A stretch of DNA of 51,535 nt from the NCBI GenBank assembly GCA_023511405.1, contig JAIMBO010000008.1, forward strand, positions 1 to 51,535, in the 5' to 3' direction. Shown here in pieces: positions 23,528 to 32,557 of this stretch. This stretch comes from Rubrobacteraceae bacterium. GTDB lineage: Bacteria > Actinomycetota > Rubrobacteria > Rubrobacterales > Rubrobacteraceae. Position 1 is the first letter of the stretch, and every line of letters begins with the position of its first letter. The notes beneath the pieces were generated by a model, which saw nothing but the letters and a program-made list of their open reading frames with translations, had not been told where the DNA came from and made no database searches. A program made the position numbers and the translations under genes.

Positions 23528-26500
23528 GCCACCTCCTTGCTACACGGAATCAGTGTAGCACGAGAATCGTGGACCCGGGGTGCGCCGGGAGATCGGATCG
23601 CGAAGGAGGGCATGTTCTTCATCGGCGCAACCCGCGCCACCGCAGCGTTCCCGGAACCGCCTTTGCTTCTCCGTTCTCGATGAAGCCAGCTTAGCGGGGC
23701 GCTCCTCGCGGCAGAAGGAGTCGACGAAGACCTTGAGCAGCCGCGATCCGCGCAGGATGTCCGGGTCTTCGGGGAGGTGGTCGAGACCTCCCGCGAGACG
23801 AAGACGATGAGCTTCGCCCGCGGCCGGGAGGCCATGACGTTGAAGCGGTTTGCGCTCATGAGGAACTCGTCTTCGTCGGCTATCGCGTCGGGGTCGCCGA
23901 GGGCGTAGGAGGCGATGATGAGGTCCCGCTCCTGGCCCTGGAAGCGCTCGACGGTGTCCACGGCGTCCCGGATGAGGTTGGGGTCTTCGTCCGGGAAAGC
24001 ACGCTGGAGCCGGCCTGCGATGAGCCCCTGCTGCGCCCGGTGGGGGGTGACGACCCCGACCGCCTTCTTCCAGAACTCCGGTGGAGAGTAAGGTTTATCC
24101 TGGCGGGGCAGCATATCCCCGGTTGCGGGATCCCGCTCGCCCGAGAGCCCCGCCGCCCTTCCGCGGAGCAGCGCGATGATGGCGGCGACGGCGTCGGCCT
24201 CGAACCGGTTCCACTGGCTGCTTCGGCCCTCGGGGTAGACGAAGCAGAGGGCCGGGAGGTTGGGATCCAGCAGCGACGCCCACTCCGGGGTCCAGTAGAG
24301 CTCCTCGGGCCATCCATCGGGGCGCTCCTGCGGCAGGGGATCGAAGAGGTTGAGCCTGAGTTCGGGGGAGAAGCTTTTGAGCGTGCGCCGGTAGCCGGCC
24401 TCGAGCGAGAAGCCGACCAGCATGGAGCTTGAGCGGTAGTTTGTATCCAGCATGATGGGCTCGACGCCGTGGACGTCCTCGCAGAAGGCGAAGACCGATC
24501 CGACCATCGACTCGAGGCCGAGCGGGGGATCGGCCTGCCGGATGGGGGGCAGTTGCCTGGGGTCGCCGGCCAGGACGACGCTTCCGCCCTTCGCCAGCGA
24601 GCAGAGGGCGAGGATGGAGAGAGCCACGTCCATCTGCGAGGCCTCGTCGATGAGGATGAGGTCGAAGAGCTCCTCGCGGGCCTCGCCGGAGTGAGCCCGG
24701 AGCAGGTGGTAGACCTGCCCCGGGGTCGTACCCACCACCGTGATCCCCGTGCGATTCCCCAGCCTCTCCAGCAGCTCCTCGACGCGCTCCGAGGGCCGAG
24801 AGCGGTCCAGCGCCGCGTCTATCCCGGCGGGGACGTCGGCGTCCGGAAGCCGGGTGTGGCTCCGCACCCGGTAGAGCCGGAAGGCGTTCTCGGGGAGGAG
24901 CTTCCCGAGTCCCTCGTGTACGCCGAGGAGCACGACGTCCATGGCGTTGTAGTTCTGCGCGCAGACGAGGATCCTGATGGGCTTTCTCTGCTGGTGAGCC
25001 TCCAGGGCGGCGCCGAGGATCACGGCGCGCGCCGTGCGGCTCTTGCCGGTCCCCGGCGGACCCCAGATGAGGGAGAGGCGGCGGGTGAGAGCCTCCTCCC
25101 ACGCCCTCCACTGGGTCGGGTTGAGGCCGAGGCCGTTCTCTTCGAGCGCCCGGCGAACGGGTTTCAGCTCCCTCCCGAGGCGGCTCTCGTGCATCCCCTT
25201 CGCCCCCCAGAGAAAGTCCGCCGGAGGGGTGTGGGCGGTGGGGCGGGAGCCGCGGGCGGTGATCTGACCGAGGGCTCGCCGGATGATGGGGTCGTCGCGC
25301 GCGGCGGGCGGGTTGCCGATGGCCTGCAGGGCGGCGAGCAGCTTGCCGGTGAAGTAGTCGGTGTAGACCCTGTCGAGGACCACCTTCGAGGCGAAGCTGG
25401 CTATCCCGGCCGCCTCGAGGTCTTCAAGGCTCGGGTAGCCGGAGAGGGTGCGGGGGTCCAGCGCGACGAGACAACGGTCCCGGTCGATGGCCGCGACGGT
25501 GACCCGCGTGATCTCTCCCATGCGCCGCTGGTATTCCGAGGCGTAGTTGTCTTCGAGGGAGGTCCCTGCGGTCACGCTCTTCAGGCTGCGATCCAGGAAG
25601 TCCGGCCAGCCCTCGGGGGCCAGGGCCAGCTCGAAGTCCCCCTCCTTGAACTTTACCTCCCGGCTGCCCGGCGCGAGCCGGTAGACCCTGCGTCCGGGGC
25701 GGGGTTTGAGCCCGAGGGTCTCGAGCGCCCGTGCCGCTGCATCCCCGGAGAGGCGTTCGGGGAGGCGGGCGCACTCGAACTTCGCCTCCCGGGCGTGCGG
25801 GGACAGGGCGTGCAGCTGCTGCACCTCCAGCTGCTGCATGCCGGCGTCGAGCCGGGCGAAGGCGTACCAGAGCTGGCCGTCGAGGCTGAGGCGGGGCTTG
25901 CGCTCCGGTGGCCTTACCGCCTGTATGCGCGGTGCGGCCTGGTTGGGGAGGCGGGGGCGCAGGTCGCTCTCCAGACGGCGGACGACGGCCTCGAGCGCGG
26001 TTAGCCGCTGCGCGACCGTGCGGCGCAGGGTTTCGAGCTGCTCCGTCCAGTGACGCGGGCTCGTGGAGCGCGACCAGATCTCGTGCGCCCGCTCGGAGGG
26101 GATCTGATCGCTCAGGGCGTCCTCGAAGAGCGGGTGGACGTTGAAGCTCCTGAGGCCCTCCGGGAGGTTCTTCGGGTGGTAGCAGCGGGCCGTCTCGAGC
26201 AGGCTGTAGTAGTGCGGGACGGGGACGGCGAGAACGGAGCGGACGACGTCCCGCACCGTGGTGATCGGCGACTGACGGGTCGAGAGCCGGGGGTTCTGCA
26301 AGAGCTCTTCCGGCGGGAAGAGCCAGGCCAGCCGCCAGAGGCTCTCCTGGTCGAGGATCTCACCCAGATGCCGCCCCACCACCCGGCAGAGGTGCTCGAA
26401 CTGGAGCGTATCCCAGAGGTAGAACTGCACCGTGGAGCGGCCATCCAGCTCGTGGGCCTCCTCGAGGATGACCGAGATCCTGTCCAGGAACGCCAGAAGC

Positions 26501-27912
26501 TCCCGCCGCTCGGCGTCGAGATCCCTCAGGTCCACGACGAACGACTCGGCCTCCCACCTCTTGTGCCTGCGGGGGGTGCTGTTGCCTGAGCCGAACGGGC
26601 GAGGCTCCATCCAGAAGGCCTTGATGCCGAAGGCGAGGGTGATGGCGCTTCCCACGTCGAAGTCCGCCGAGAGAAAGACCCTCAGATCGGCCCACCTCGG
26701 CATCACCGCCGAGGTGCCGCTGTCCTTCGGGATCGCCGCCCGGCCGGTCTTGAGCGCCGCAGCCCGTCCCGGGACCACCGTGCGGGTCGCCTTGAGCACG
26801 TGGTGCGCGTCGAAGATGGGATCTTCCGGCCGGCGCCCGGCGAGAACCTCCACGTCTTCCACGCCCCTCTCCTGCAGCGCGGCGCTCGCCCCCCGGGAGA
26901 TGAAGGCGACCCGGCTGAGATGCCCCCTCCTCCCGGCTTCGGGCATGCAGTGGTCGGGGTGGTCGGTCCTCTCTCCTCCGCTCTTCCACGGGTACCCGAG
27001 GTAGTCGCAGCCCTTGCAGCGGTTGTCCACGTGCCAGGGCAGCTCCCTCCACGACACCGAGAGAACCTCCGGTAGCTCCTCCCGGAAGAAGTGCCGGAGG
27101 CGGTAGGCGAAGACCTCGAAGGGAACCGGCTCCAGGTCCTGCTCCAGCGCCTCGCGCAACCGATCTTCGGCCGGATCCTCGCCCGCTCTGGTCAGGTGCC
27201 GGTGGGTCGTGATGAGCTCGGATGCCTCGTGGGAACCGGGCCACACGGCGCCGTCGGGGACGGCCACGAAGCGGTGATCCAGGCCCCCGTCCACGAGCCA
27301 TCCGGCGAGCACCATCGTGTAGTAGGCCACCTCGGCGAAGTAGCCGGGCGAGGGCTCCGCGGTGAGCTTGATGTCTACGACGCGCAGCTGAAGGCGCGGG
27401 TCCTCCGCTTCGAGGGGGCGCGTCTCGCCGGAGGGGTCCACACACCGGGAGAAGTGCCCCGGCGGGAGCACCTCGATGATGTCCGGCCGCACCCCGGCGT
27501 ACTCCAGGCCGTACTCCTCGCGCAGATGCGCGATGCCCAGCGCCTCCTCGAAGGCCGGCCCCACCCCGTACCCGGCCTCGACCAGAAACTGTCCCGGGCG
27601 GGCGCCGGAGAGGGCCTCTTCCAGCGGCACGTTCCGGTAACGCAACCGCCCCGGGGAGGTCGTATAGTCCTCGCCCACCACGGACTCCTCACCGAAGGTC
27701 TCCACCAGGTCGTGCAGCTTCTCGGCCTGCCACTCTTCGCCGAGCCGGGCGATCTGCTCGAGCCCGGGCCGGGGCCGCTGGCGGGGCGGCATGCCCTGCT
27801 CTTCCCTCTCGGTGCGGAACCTCTGGGTATCCGGCGAGAGGTTCAGGCGCAGCTGGCGCCTGCACCCGGTCCGGAAGTACAGGGAGAGTGCCCTCTTAGA
27901 GAACAGGGGCAC
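23515..27912 (-). CDS. Dna2-like Fe-S RecB-type nuclease fused to SF1 helicase
   Basis: This large protein (1465 residues as read) begins with a RecB/Cas4-like nuclease: VRPDII and VVDIKLT give the D...DxK site (Lys near 178), with EVAYYTMVL after it. Cysteines in TGCRRQ, NRCKGCDY and DHCM can hold a 4Fe-4S cluster. The C-terminal half is an SF1 (UvrD/Dna2/Upf1-type) helicase: GPPGTGKSRT (about 947-956), LIDEASQMD, GDPRQLPPI, DTVERFQGQERD and ANRFNVMASRPRA. This order is that of eukaryotic Dna2. The GTG start overlaps the methylase end by 17 bp with AAGGAGG in place. After FVSREV (about 23785) the frame turns unlike protein; one extra G would restore VDHLPEDPDILRGSRLLKVF and end at 23540. Likely an anti-phage effector; DNA repair is an alternative. 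Confidence 0.88.
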   Translation of the reverse strand: MPLFSKRALSLYFRTGCRRQLRLNLSPDTQRFRTEREEQGMPPRQRPRPGLEQIARLGEEWQAEKLHDLVETFGEESVVGEDYTTSPGRLRYRNVPLEEALSGARPGQFLVEAGYGVGPAFEEALGIAHLREEYGLEYAGVRPDIIEVLPPGHFSRCVDPSGETRPLEAEDPRLQLRVVDIKLTAEPSPGYFAEVAYYTMVLAGWLVDGGLDHRFVAVPDGAVWPGSHEASELITTHRHLTRAGEDPAEDRLREALEQDLEPVPFEVFAYRLRHFFREELPEVLSVSWRELPWHVDNRCKGCDYLGYPWKSGGERTDHPDHCMPEAGRRGHLSRVAFISRGASAALQERGVEDVEVLAGRRPEDPIFDAHHVLKATRTVVPGRAAALKTGRAAIPKDSGTSAVMPRWADLRVFLSADFDVGSAITLAFGIKAFWMEPRPFGSGNSTPRRHKRWEAESFVVDLRDLDAERRELLAFLDRISVILEEAHELDGRSTVQFYLWDTLQFEHLCRVVGRHLGEILDQESLWRLAWLFPPEELLQNPRLSTRQSPITTVRDVVRSVLAVPVPHYYSLLETARCYHPKNLPEGLRSFNVHPLFEDALSDQIPSERAHEIWSRSTSPRHWTEQLETLRRTVAQRLTALEAVVRRLESDLRPRLPNQAAPRIQAVRPPERKPRLSLDGQLWYAFARLDAGMQQLEVQQLHALSPHAREAKFECARLPERLSGDAAARALETLGLKPRPGRRVYRLAPGSREVKFKEGDFELALAPEGWPDFLDRSLKSVTAGTSLEDNYASEYQRRMGEITRVTVAAIDRDRCLVALDPRTLSGYPSLEDLEAAGIASFASKVVLDRVYTDYFTGKLLAALQAIGNPPAARDDPIIRRALGQITARGSRPTAHTPPADFLWGAKGMHESRLGRELKPVRRALEENGLGLNPTQWRAWEEALTRRLSLIWGPPGTGKSRTARAVILGAALEAHQQRKPIRILVCAQNYNAMDVVLLGVHEGLGKLLPENAFRLYRVRSHTRLPDADVPAGIDAALDRSRPSERVEELLERLGNRTGITVVGTTPGQVYHLLRAHSGEAREELFDLILIDEASQMDVALSILALCSLAKGGSVVLAGDPRQLPPIRQADPPLGLESMVGSVFAFCEDVHGVEPIMLDTNYRSSSMLVGFSLEAGYRRTLKSFSPELRLNLFDPLPQERPDGWPEELYWTPEWASLLDPNLPALCFVYPEGRSSQWNRFEADAVAAIIALLRGRAAGLSGERDPATGDMLPRQDKPYSPPEFWKKAVGVVTPHRAQQGLIAGRLQRAFPDEDPNLIRDAVDTVERFQGQERDLIIASYALGDPDAIADEDEFLMSANRFNVMASRPRAKLIVFVSREVSTTSPKTRTSCADRGCSRSSSTPSAARSAPLSWLHRERRSKGGSGNAAVARVAPMKNMPSFAIRSPGAPRVHDSRATLIPCSKEVAWRT

Positions 27913-30040
27913 CCGGAGCCTCCTTCGCGACGTCGATCAGCGCGGGCACCCGCTCCAGCGCCGCCTCGAGCGGCAGGCCGCGCCCGCCCTCCGGGGCCGG
28001 GAAGCACCCGAGCGCGGCGGCCACCAGGCAGGCCCGCAAGAGGTTGCGCCGGTCGGCCTCGCGGAACCCATCCACCCCGGAGAGCCTCTTCGTCCAGTAG
28101 AGGCAGTGCGCGCGGGCGCGCCCCAGCTGTGCCCCGGAGAGACGCAGGGACTCTGTCGGAGGGTCGCCTTCTCCCTCGACGGCCACGAAGACCGCATCCC
28201 ACCTGATCGTCCCCTCGTGATTGTGGGGGCCGCGGTCCCCGTTCCCGAGCAGCGGGAAGACCTGCACGGGACGCAGCCGCGCGCAGGCCATGGCACGGGC
28301 GAGGGCGCACCAGGCTCCGGCGGTGCGGTGCTGGTAGGTGAAGACGAACCTCCCTGCGGGCTTCAGCACGCGGGAGACCTCGCGGAAGCACCGCGCGAGC
28401 GCGCGCCGGTATCCCTCGACCGCCGCGCGGTTCCGCCCCCTTGCGGCCAGGTTCCGCTCGAAACCCGAGACGCCTTCGCCATCCGCCGGGGCGAGCGAGA
28501 GAAGCTGCATCCAGGGCAGGAAAAAGTCCGAGAGCTCCGAGTAGGCCACGTTGTCCAGGTAGGGTGGGTCGGTGAGCACGAGGTCGACGCTTCTGTTCTC
28601 GATGCAGCCGAGGTTGCGGGAGTCGGCGTGCACGATCCTCGCCGGAGAGGAGACGGTGCCGTCGCGGACCGGGCGGAACCCGCCCTCGAGCAGGGGCTCC
28701 CTGGGGTGGCGGGCAGACTCGATGGCCCGCTGCACCTGTCGTACGGCGTTCGGGAAGGTCCCACGGCCTGTACCGTCGAGCCACGGGTTGATCTCCACGG
28801 GCCGCGTTATGTGCCGGAAGGCGCGAACGGAGAACAGCGGTGCCAGGCGCCGCCACCCGAACGCGTAGTGGGCCATCATGCAGTTGGCCGTCAGGTGGTC
28901 GCTCAGGGCCAGGGCGAGAGCCTCACGCTTAGGCCCCCGCAGCCCGTCGATGGCCTCGGCCAAAAGCGAGAGGTGCAGGAGCTGGCGGGCGTTGAAGAGC
29001 TCCGCGTACCTCTCGTAGCCGTAGGCAGGCAGGCGGCCGTCCGCCCGCCCCTCGCGCGGGATGCGCCGCCCGGGCACCCACCGGAGGGAGCCGTCGTCCC
29101 CCGTGCGCTCCATCAGGGCGCTCTCCGCTGCCTCGAAGATACGGACGTCCTCCTGCGTGGCGCTCCGGAAACGCCGCCCGGAGAGTGGCACGGGCTTTCC
29201 AGGTTCGGGTTCGATATCCAGGAACTCCAGAGCGAACAGCCGCCACCGCGGGGGGCCGCCGGTGCGTGAGGCGACGTCGATGAGGCGTTCGCGGTGCCCG
29301 CAGGACGGGCACGTAAGGCATCCGCGCCGTACCGGGCCGGTCTCTATGGAGGTGGCGATGCCGCATCCGCCACAGCGCAGCACTCTCTCCCCGCGGGACA
29401 GCTCGTGTACACCGTGGCAGCCCGGGCAGAAAACCCACTGCCTTTTACCCTCGGCCTCGTACGCGAGCCGGTGGTGAGGGTGGGCCTCTATCTCCTCCCC
29501 GCAAGAGGCGCAGGCGACGACCTGCACCCAGAAGTAGTGGAGTACGGTCTTCTGGCCCTCCGGCGTGCGGGTGCGGTAGTAGGGGGCGAGCCTGCCTCCG
29601 ACCTCCCGCTTCAGGCTTTCCAGCGCCTCCCCCAGGTCGGGGGCCTCTGCGGCCCGCGTCTCGAAGCGCGTGATCGCGCAGGCCACCGCGTCGACGTCGA
29701 CCCCAACCACCTCTGCACCCAACCGCCGGGCCTCCAGGACGGAGGTGCCGCCGCCGACGAACGGGTCGAGCACGACCCCGCCCCGCCAGAGGTCCGCACC
29801 CTCGTAGTACGCACCCCAGAAATCCCCGTCCTCAGGCAGCGCCGCAGCCACGAGCAGGGCGCGGAAGGCCGATCCGAACCGGCGGGCGAACCAGCGGTGG
29901 GCCCCGTAGACCGGCCGGGGACGCCGGCCCTCGCGCGCGGCGATCTGCGCCAGATCCTCCACCGGCAGCGTCCCCGCGTCCAGCATCGACGGGCCGTGTA
30001 AGATCCGCCCGTTGCGCCGTTCGGGCTCAGCGTCTGCCAT
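27896..30040 (-). CDS. DNA N6-adenine/N4-cytosine methylase with zinc ribbons (DUF1156-like)
   Basis: From the ATG at 30040 the protein has 714 residues. VYGAHRWFARR is the N-terminal signature region, LDPFVGGGT (about 88-96) the AdoMet site and LTDPPYLDN (about 486) the catalytic DPPY motif followed by AYSELSDFFLPW. Between them four CxxC pairs (CASC, CPGC, CGGC, CPSC) form one or two zinc ribbons. It belongs to the same broad family as the second methylase at 42366 but is only distantly similar. It is the first gene of the minus-strand operon and overlaps the Dna2-like gene, so it probably marks host DNA or acts with the helicase. An earlier in-frame ATG at 30103 exists; the later one has AAGG at suitable distance. 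Confidence 0.88.
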   Translation of the reverse strand: MADAEPERRNGRILHGPSMLDAGTLPVEDLAQIAAREGRRPRPVYGAHRWFARRFGSAFRALLVAAALPEDGDFWGAYYEGADLWRGGVVLDPFVGGGTSVLEARRLGAEVVGVDVDAVACAITRFETRAAEAPDLGEALESLKREVGGRLAPYYRTRTPEGQKTVLHYFWVQVVACASCGEEIEAHPHHRLAYEAEGKRQWVFCPGCHGVHELSRGERVLRCGGCGIATSIETGPVRRGCLTCPSCGHRERLIDVASRTGGPPRWRLFALEFLDIEPEPGKPVPLSGRRFRSATQEDVRIFEAAESALMERTGDDGSLRWVPGRRIPREGRADGRLPAYGYERYAELFNARQLLHLSLLAEAIDGLRGPKREALALALSDHLTANCMMAHYAFGWRRLAPLFSVRAFRHITRPVEINPWLDGTGRGTFPNAVRQVQRAIESARHPREPLLEGGFRPVRDGTVSSPARIVHADSRNLGCIENRSVDLVLTDPPYLDNVAYSELSDFFLPWMQLLSLAPADGEGVSGFERNLAARGRNRAAVEGYRRALARCFREVSRVLKPAGRFVFTYQHRTAGAWCALARAMACARLRPVQVFPLLGNGDRGPHNHEGTIRWDAVFVAVEGEGDPPTESLRLSGAQLGRARAHCLYWTKRLSGVDGFREADRRNLLRACLVAAALGCFPAPEGGRGLPLEAALERVPALIDVAKEAPGAPVL

Positions 30041-30170
30041 CGATGGAGACCTTTTTATCCTTCCGTACGCCCCTTCTTCTGACCGGCCTCGGTTCCTCCC
30101 CACCCAGTCTCATGTGTCGTTTATGATAGCGAAAGTCCCGGCGTGGTTTTTTGATACTTGGGTTGCATCG

Positions 30171-30632
30171 CTACCATACTGCGTCCCAGACCAGATCGTC
30201 GTCGCGGATGCAGGAATACCCCTGCTTCTCGAGCAGCGAGACGACCTGTTTTTCGTTCTCGTGTGCGATCACCGGATACGAAGTATCCAGGATAGTTTCT
30301 ACTAAGAAGCCGTATCTCTCGATGATTTCGTGGCCCAACCAGTCGCTCATCATGTCCGGAGCCCATTCCGGCCAGTAAGAGTCCGCGTATGCGGAGATCT
30401 CATCGGGGTCGAACGCGTCGTCCGGCTTTGGAGGATCGACCTCGATCCCTTCTTCGTCTTCAAGATCGTTCTCGGACATGATATTGTCTATCTTCGATTC
30501 TATCCACTTATCCACGGTTTCTTCGTAGCGTTCAGCGCTCACCATGCTCCTGAGTTCGCCCCAGGTGCGGGCCTCAGAGAGAGCCCTGCGGAAGGTCGCG
30601 ATGTCTCTGGCGTAGTTCTTCTCGAGAAACAC
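30171..30632 (-). CDS. Hypothetical acidic 153-residue protein
   Basis: I do not recognise this protein. It is acidic, with an Asp/Glu-rich middle (LEDEEGIEVDPPKPDDAFDPDEI) and aromatic SYWPEWAPDMMSDWLG. It has no signal peptide or membrane segment. The GTG at 30632 has no strong ribosome site, so the start could be further in. Base composition is lower in GC than the flanking defence genes. It lies just upstream of the methylase operon on the same strand. Confidence 0.6.
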   Translation of the reverse strand: MFLEKNYARDIATFRRALSEARTWGELRSMVSAERYEETVDKWIESKIDNIMSENDLEDEEGIEVDPPKPDDAFDPDEISAYADSYWPEWAPDMMSDWLGHEIIERYGFLVETILDTSYPVIAHENEKQVVSLLEKQGYSCIRDDDLVWDAVW

Positions 30633-30653
30633 CAGACCGTCGTTTATGCTCCC

Positions 30654-30872
30654 TTAGACCAGTTGGGTTCGGGGCTCCTCGGGAGTTTCCCTGGCTTCCT
30701 GGATCGCCCTGCTCGCCCGCTCGACGCTCTCCACCGCAGCCCCGATCTCTTCCAGGTTTTTCATGATGACGATCTTGTAACGATCCGAGAGAGCTCTTAT
30801 GAGCTTCCGAAGGGCCCTCTGGGACATCGGAGCGAGCCTTGGAGTGGGTGCACCACCCTCCTTTCTCAGCAT
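30654..30872 (-). CDS. Small hypothetical helical protein
   Basis: From the ATG at 30872 (AGAAGGGG before it) the protein has 72 residues: a basic start, then two amphipathic helices (ALRKLIRALSDRYKIVIMKNLEEIG and AAVESVERASRAIQEA). The open frame extends to 31016 but the upstream part overlaps the next gene and is poor coding. The ALSDRY wording is echoed by ELSDRYR in the small gene at 33747, hinting at a shared helical fold. Confidence 0.5.
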   Translation of the reverse strand: MLRKEGGAPTPRLAPMSQRALRKLIRALSDRYKIVIMKNLEEIGAAVESVERASRAIQEARETPEEPRTQLV

Positions 30873-30900
30873 CACCCCTTCTATCCCGAGTTCGGCTGCC

Positions 30901-31248
30901 TCACGCCAGAAGGTCCGACTGGCCTGTGGGGACTGCCATAAACTCTTCCTGCGTGGGGAAAGTATCCGGCTCGTCCCAACCGCGCCCGTCCGGATCGGAG
31001 ACCGCGCGCTGCTCATCCGTATAGAGTGGGGCGAGCACCTCCCTGTACGGCTCCAGCACCTTGCGGGCCTCGGCGGGTTTGAGCCTGCCTCCTTCGACCT
31101 CTCCAGCGGCGGCGAGCATCATCACGTCTGCCTCATGCAGGAACAGAAAGTAGAAGCCATACCCGCGGTAATCTGTCCCGTCTACGCAGAAGATTATCTC
31201 CCTCGCATCTGGCGGAGTTTCGCCCCACTCATTTCTGGTACCGTTCAC
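30901..31248 (-). CDS. Hypothetical 115-residue protein
   Basis: I do not recognise this protein. It has IIFCVDGTDYRGYGFYFLFLHEADVMML as a hydrophobic core and an alpha-helical, charged middle (EGGRLKPAEARKVLEPYREVL). The start is GTG at 31248 with AGAGGAGAACC before it, a good ribosome site. It heads three small minus-strand genes leading to the methylase operon. Confidence 0.6.
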   Translation of the reverse strand: MNGTRNEWGETPPDAREIIFCVDGTDYRGYGFYFLFLHEADVMMLAAAGEVEGGRLKPAEARKVLEPYREVLAPLYTDEQRAVSDPDGRGWDEPDTFPTQEEFMAVPTGQSDLLA

Positions 31249-31521
31249 CGGTTCTCCTCTCTACGTCTTTCTCTGGGCCGCTTTTCCCCACCCCACGTGG
31301 AGCCTTACCCCTCTTGCTGGCTCGTTCCGTGAAGCCTGCAGCGATATTATCGGCTCGGGGCCGCCGGAGCTTGAGCCAGAGCCGATCTTTACCAAAGCCC
31401 CGGGGATCGCTACCCGGTGTAGATGCATGGTGTACGATGTTCTCCGCCCGTTCCTAACCTGGGCATAGCGGGAAGAGGGAAAAGCATGCGCCGGAACCTG
31501 GCTCAAACGCCTCGAACCCTC

Positions 31522-31550
31522 TTGCAGACGGTTGAGGTGTATGCTACGAT
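31522..31550 (+). promoter_or_regulatory. Sigma-70-like promoter in front of structured RNA region
   Basis: TTGCAG (31522-31527) and TACGAT (31545-31550) are separated by exactly 17 bp. Transcription would begin near 31557, at the edge of the structured, non-coding stretch. Confidence 0.5.
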
Positions 31551-31556
31551 AAACTA

Positions 31557-32460
31557 TAGACAAAGATTGTGAGCTGTGTAGCGGGTAAACCCATACCGCT
31601 GCGCGAAGACTCGCACGCGGGTGCTGTACACAGTGCGGGCTGAGGGTTTCCCGCCGGTACAAAGTCATCCGCTATGGAAAGCGACGGCGTACCGGGCATA
31701 TGCCTGGCCAGCGGCTTGCCCAGAGTTGCGCCGGCCATAGTCAGCACCCGGAGTGGTGCCCGACCGACCTTGCCCGTGATGGTATTGTGTCGGCGTGCAT
31801 CCAGGGTGGCTGGCGAGGCAACGACGTTGCCGCCACCTCCGCAGGTACCCACGTTCCGCCGTGGGGAGGGGGGAACATAACCGGGTTGCCCCCGGTGCCG
31901 GACGAACCCAGCCGGGAGAGACCGGTGGGGGAGGTGCTGGGGGAGAAGCTCTCGCCGAACATACCCGGGTGGAGTCGTGGAACCGGAGTCTCGGGGGCCT
32001 GTCCTCCCGAGCTGGCGAAGCGATGAACCCCGGCACATCGGGAGGCGGGAGTGAGCCAGGGGACAGGAGTCCCAGAGTACCTGGCGGTGCCGCGAAAGTC
32101 CCCGCGGTGCAATAGGTGGGCCGTCCGTGGAGGACGCCGTGGGAAGCTGGTCCCATTCCCGGCACCCATGGTCCACGGGTGGTAGAGAATGGGGGCGTAC
32201 CCGCCTGAGGCTTGGAAGTTCGTCGCCGGGGCGGGCAGCGGGATGGACCGATGGGCCACCTCGCAGGCGGGTATTCCTTAGCAGGCAGTGAGGAACGTTG
32301 TAAGGGTTGAGGCGCCGTCCCTGTCGGGACAGGCAATAACCTGACCAACCCGGCAGCAGAACTACCCGGATAACGGCTCCGGATCCACCGTACACGGAGG
32401 GTGGTTCCCCTGAAGGAGACGGCCGGGAGCTTTTCGTAAGACTTACTCTTTACGAACACA
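31557..32460 (+). ncRNA. Candidate large structured RNA (about 0.9 kb), possibly group II intron-derived
   Basis: No frame on either strand looks like protein; the long minus-strand frames are proline/serine/glycine-rich shadows without ribosome sites. The plus strand folds locally: a 5' three-way junction with CTGTGT/ACACAG (31574-31579 with 31628-31633) encloses AGCGG/CCGCT and GCAC-GCGG-GTGC. Further stems are GCGGG/CCCGC (31635/31650), GCCAG/CTGGC enclosing GGGAC-AGGA-GTCCC (32055-32085), and GTCCC-TGTC-GGGAC (32317-32330). A promoter precedes it, and the inverted repeat TTCGTAA/TTACGAA (32433-32456) closes it. Segments such as GAAGCGATGAACCCCGG recall group II intron domain I, but I found no domain V and no reverse transcriptase. 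It may be an ORF-less intron remnant or an unnamed RNA. Confidence 0.5.
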
Positions 32461-32557
32461 AAACTGTAAGAAGCCTGAGGGAAGGAGAAAACATGCATCA
32501 TAGGAAAGTGGAACTCCGGGCGATTGAAGAGGGACTCTCCAGATGAAGGAGGCAGGC

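Noticed and set aside
24469-26004. 511-codon plus-strand frame inside the helicase-nuclease
   Set aside because: Shadow; helicase motifs are on the minus strand.
31557-32460. Firm call as a group II intron
   Set aside because: Some segments look like domain I, but no domain V, no maturase and no defined exon junctions were found, so only a tentative mention is made.
31544-32501. Minus-strand frames of 283 and 278 codons over the structured stretch
   Set aside because: Extreme Pro/Ser/Arg content, no ribosome sites, no motif, mutually overlapping in different frames; the plus strand shows RNA-like stems and a promoter.
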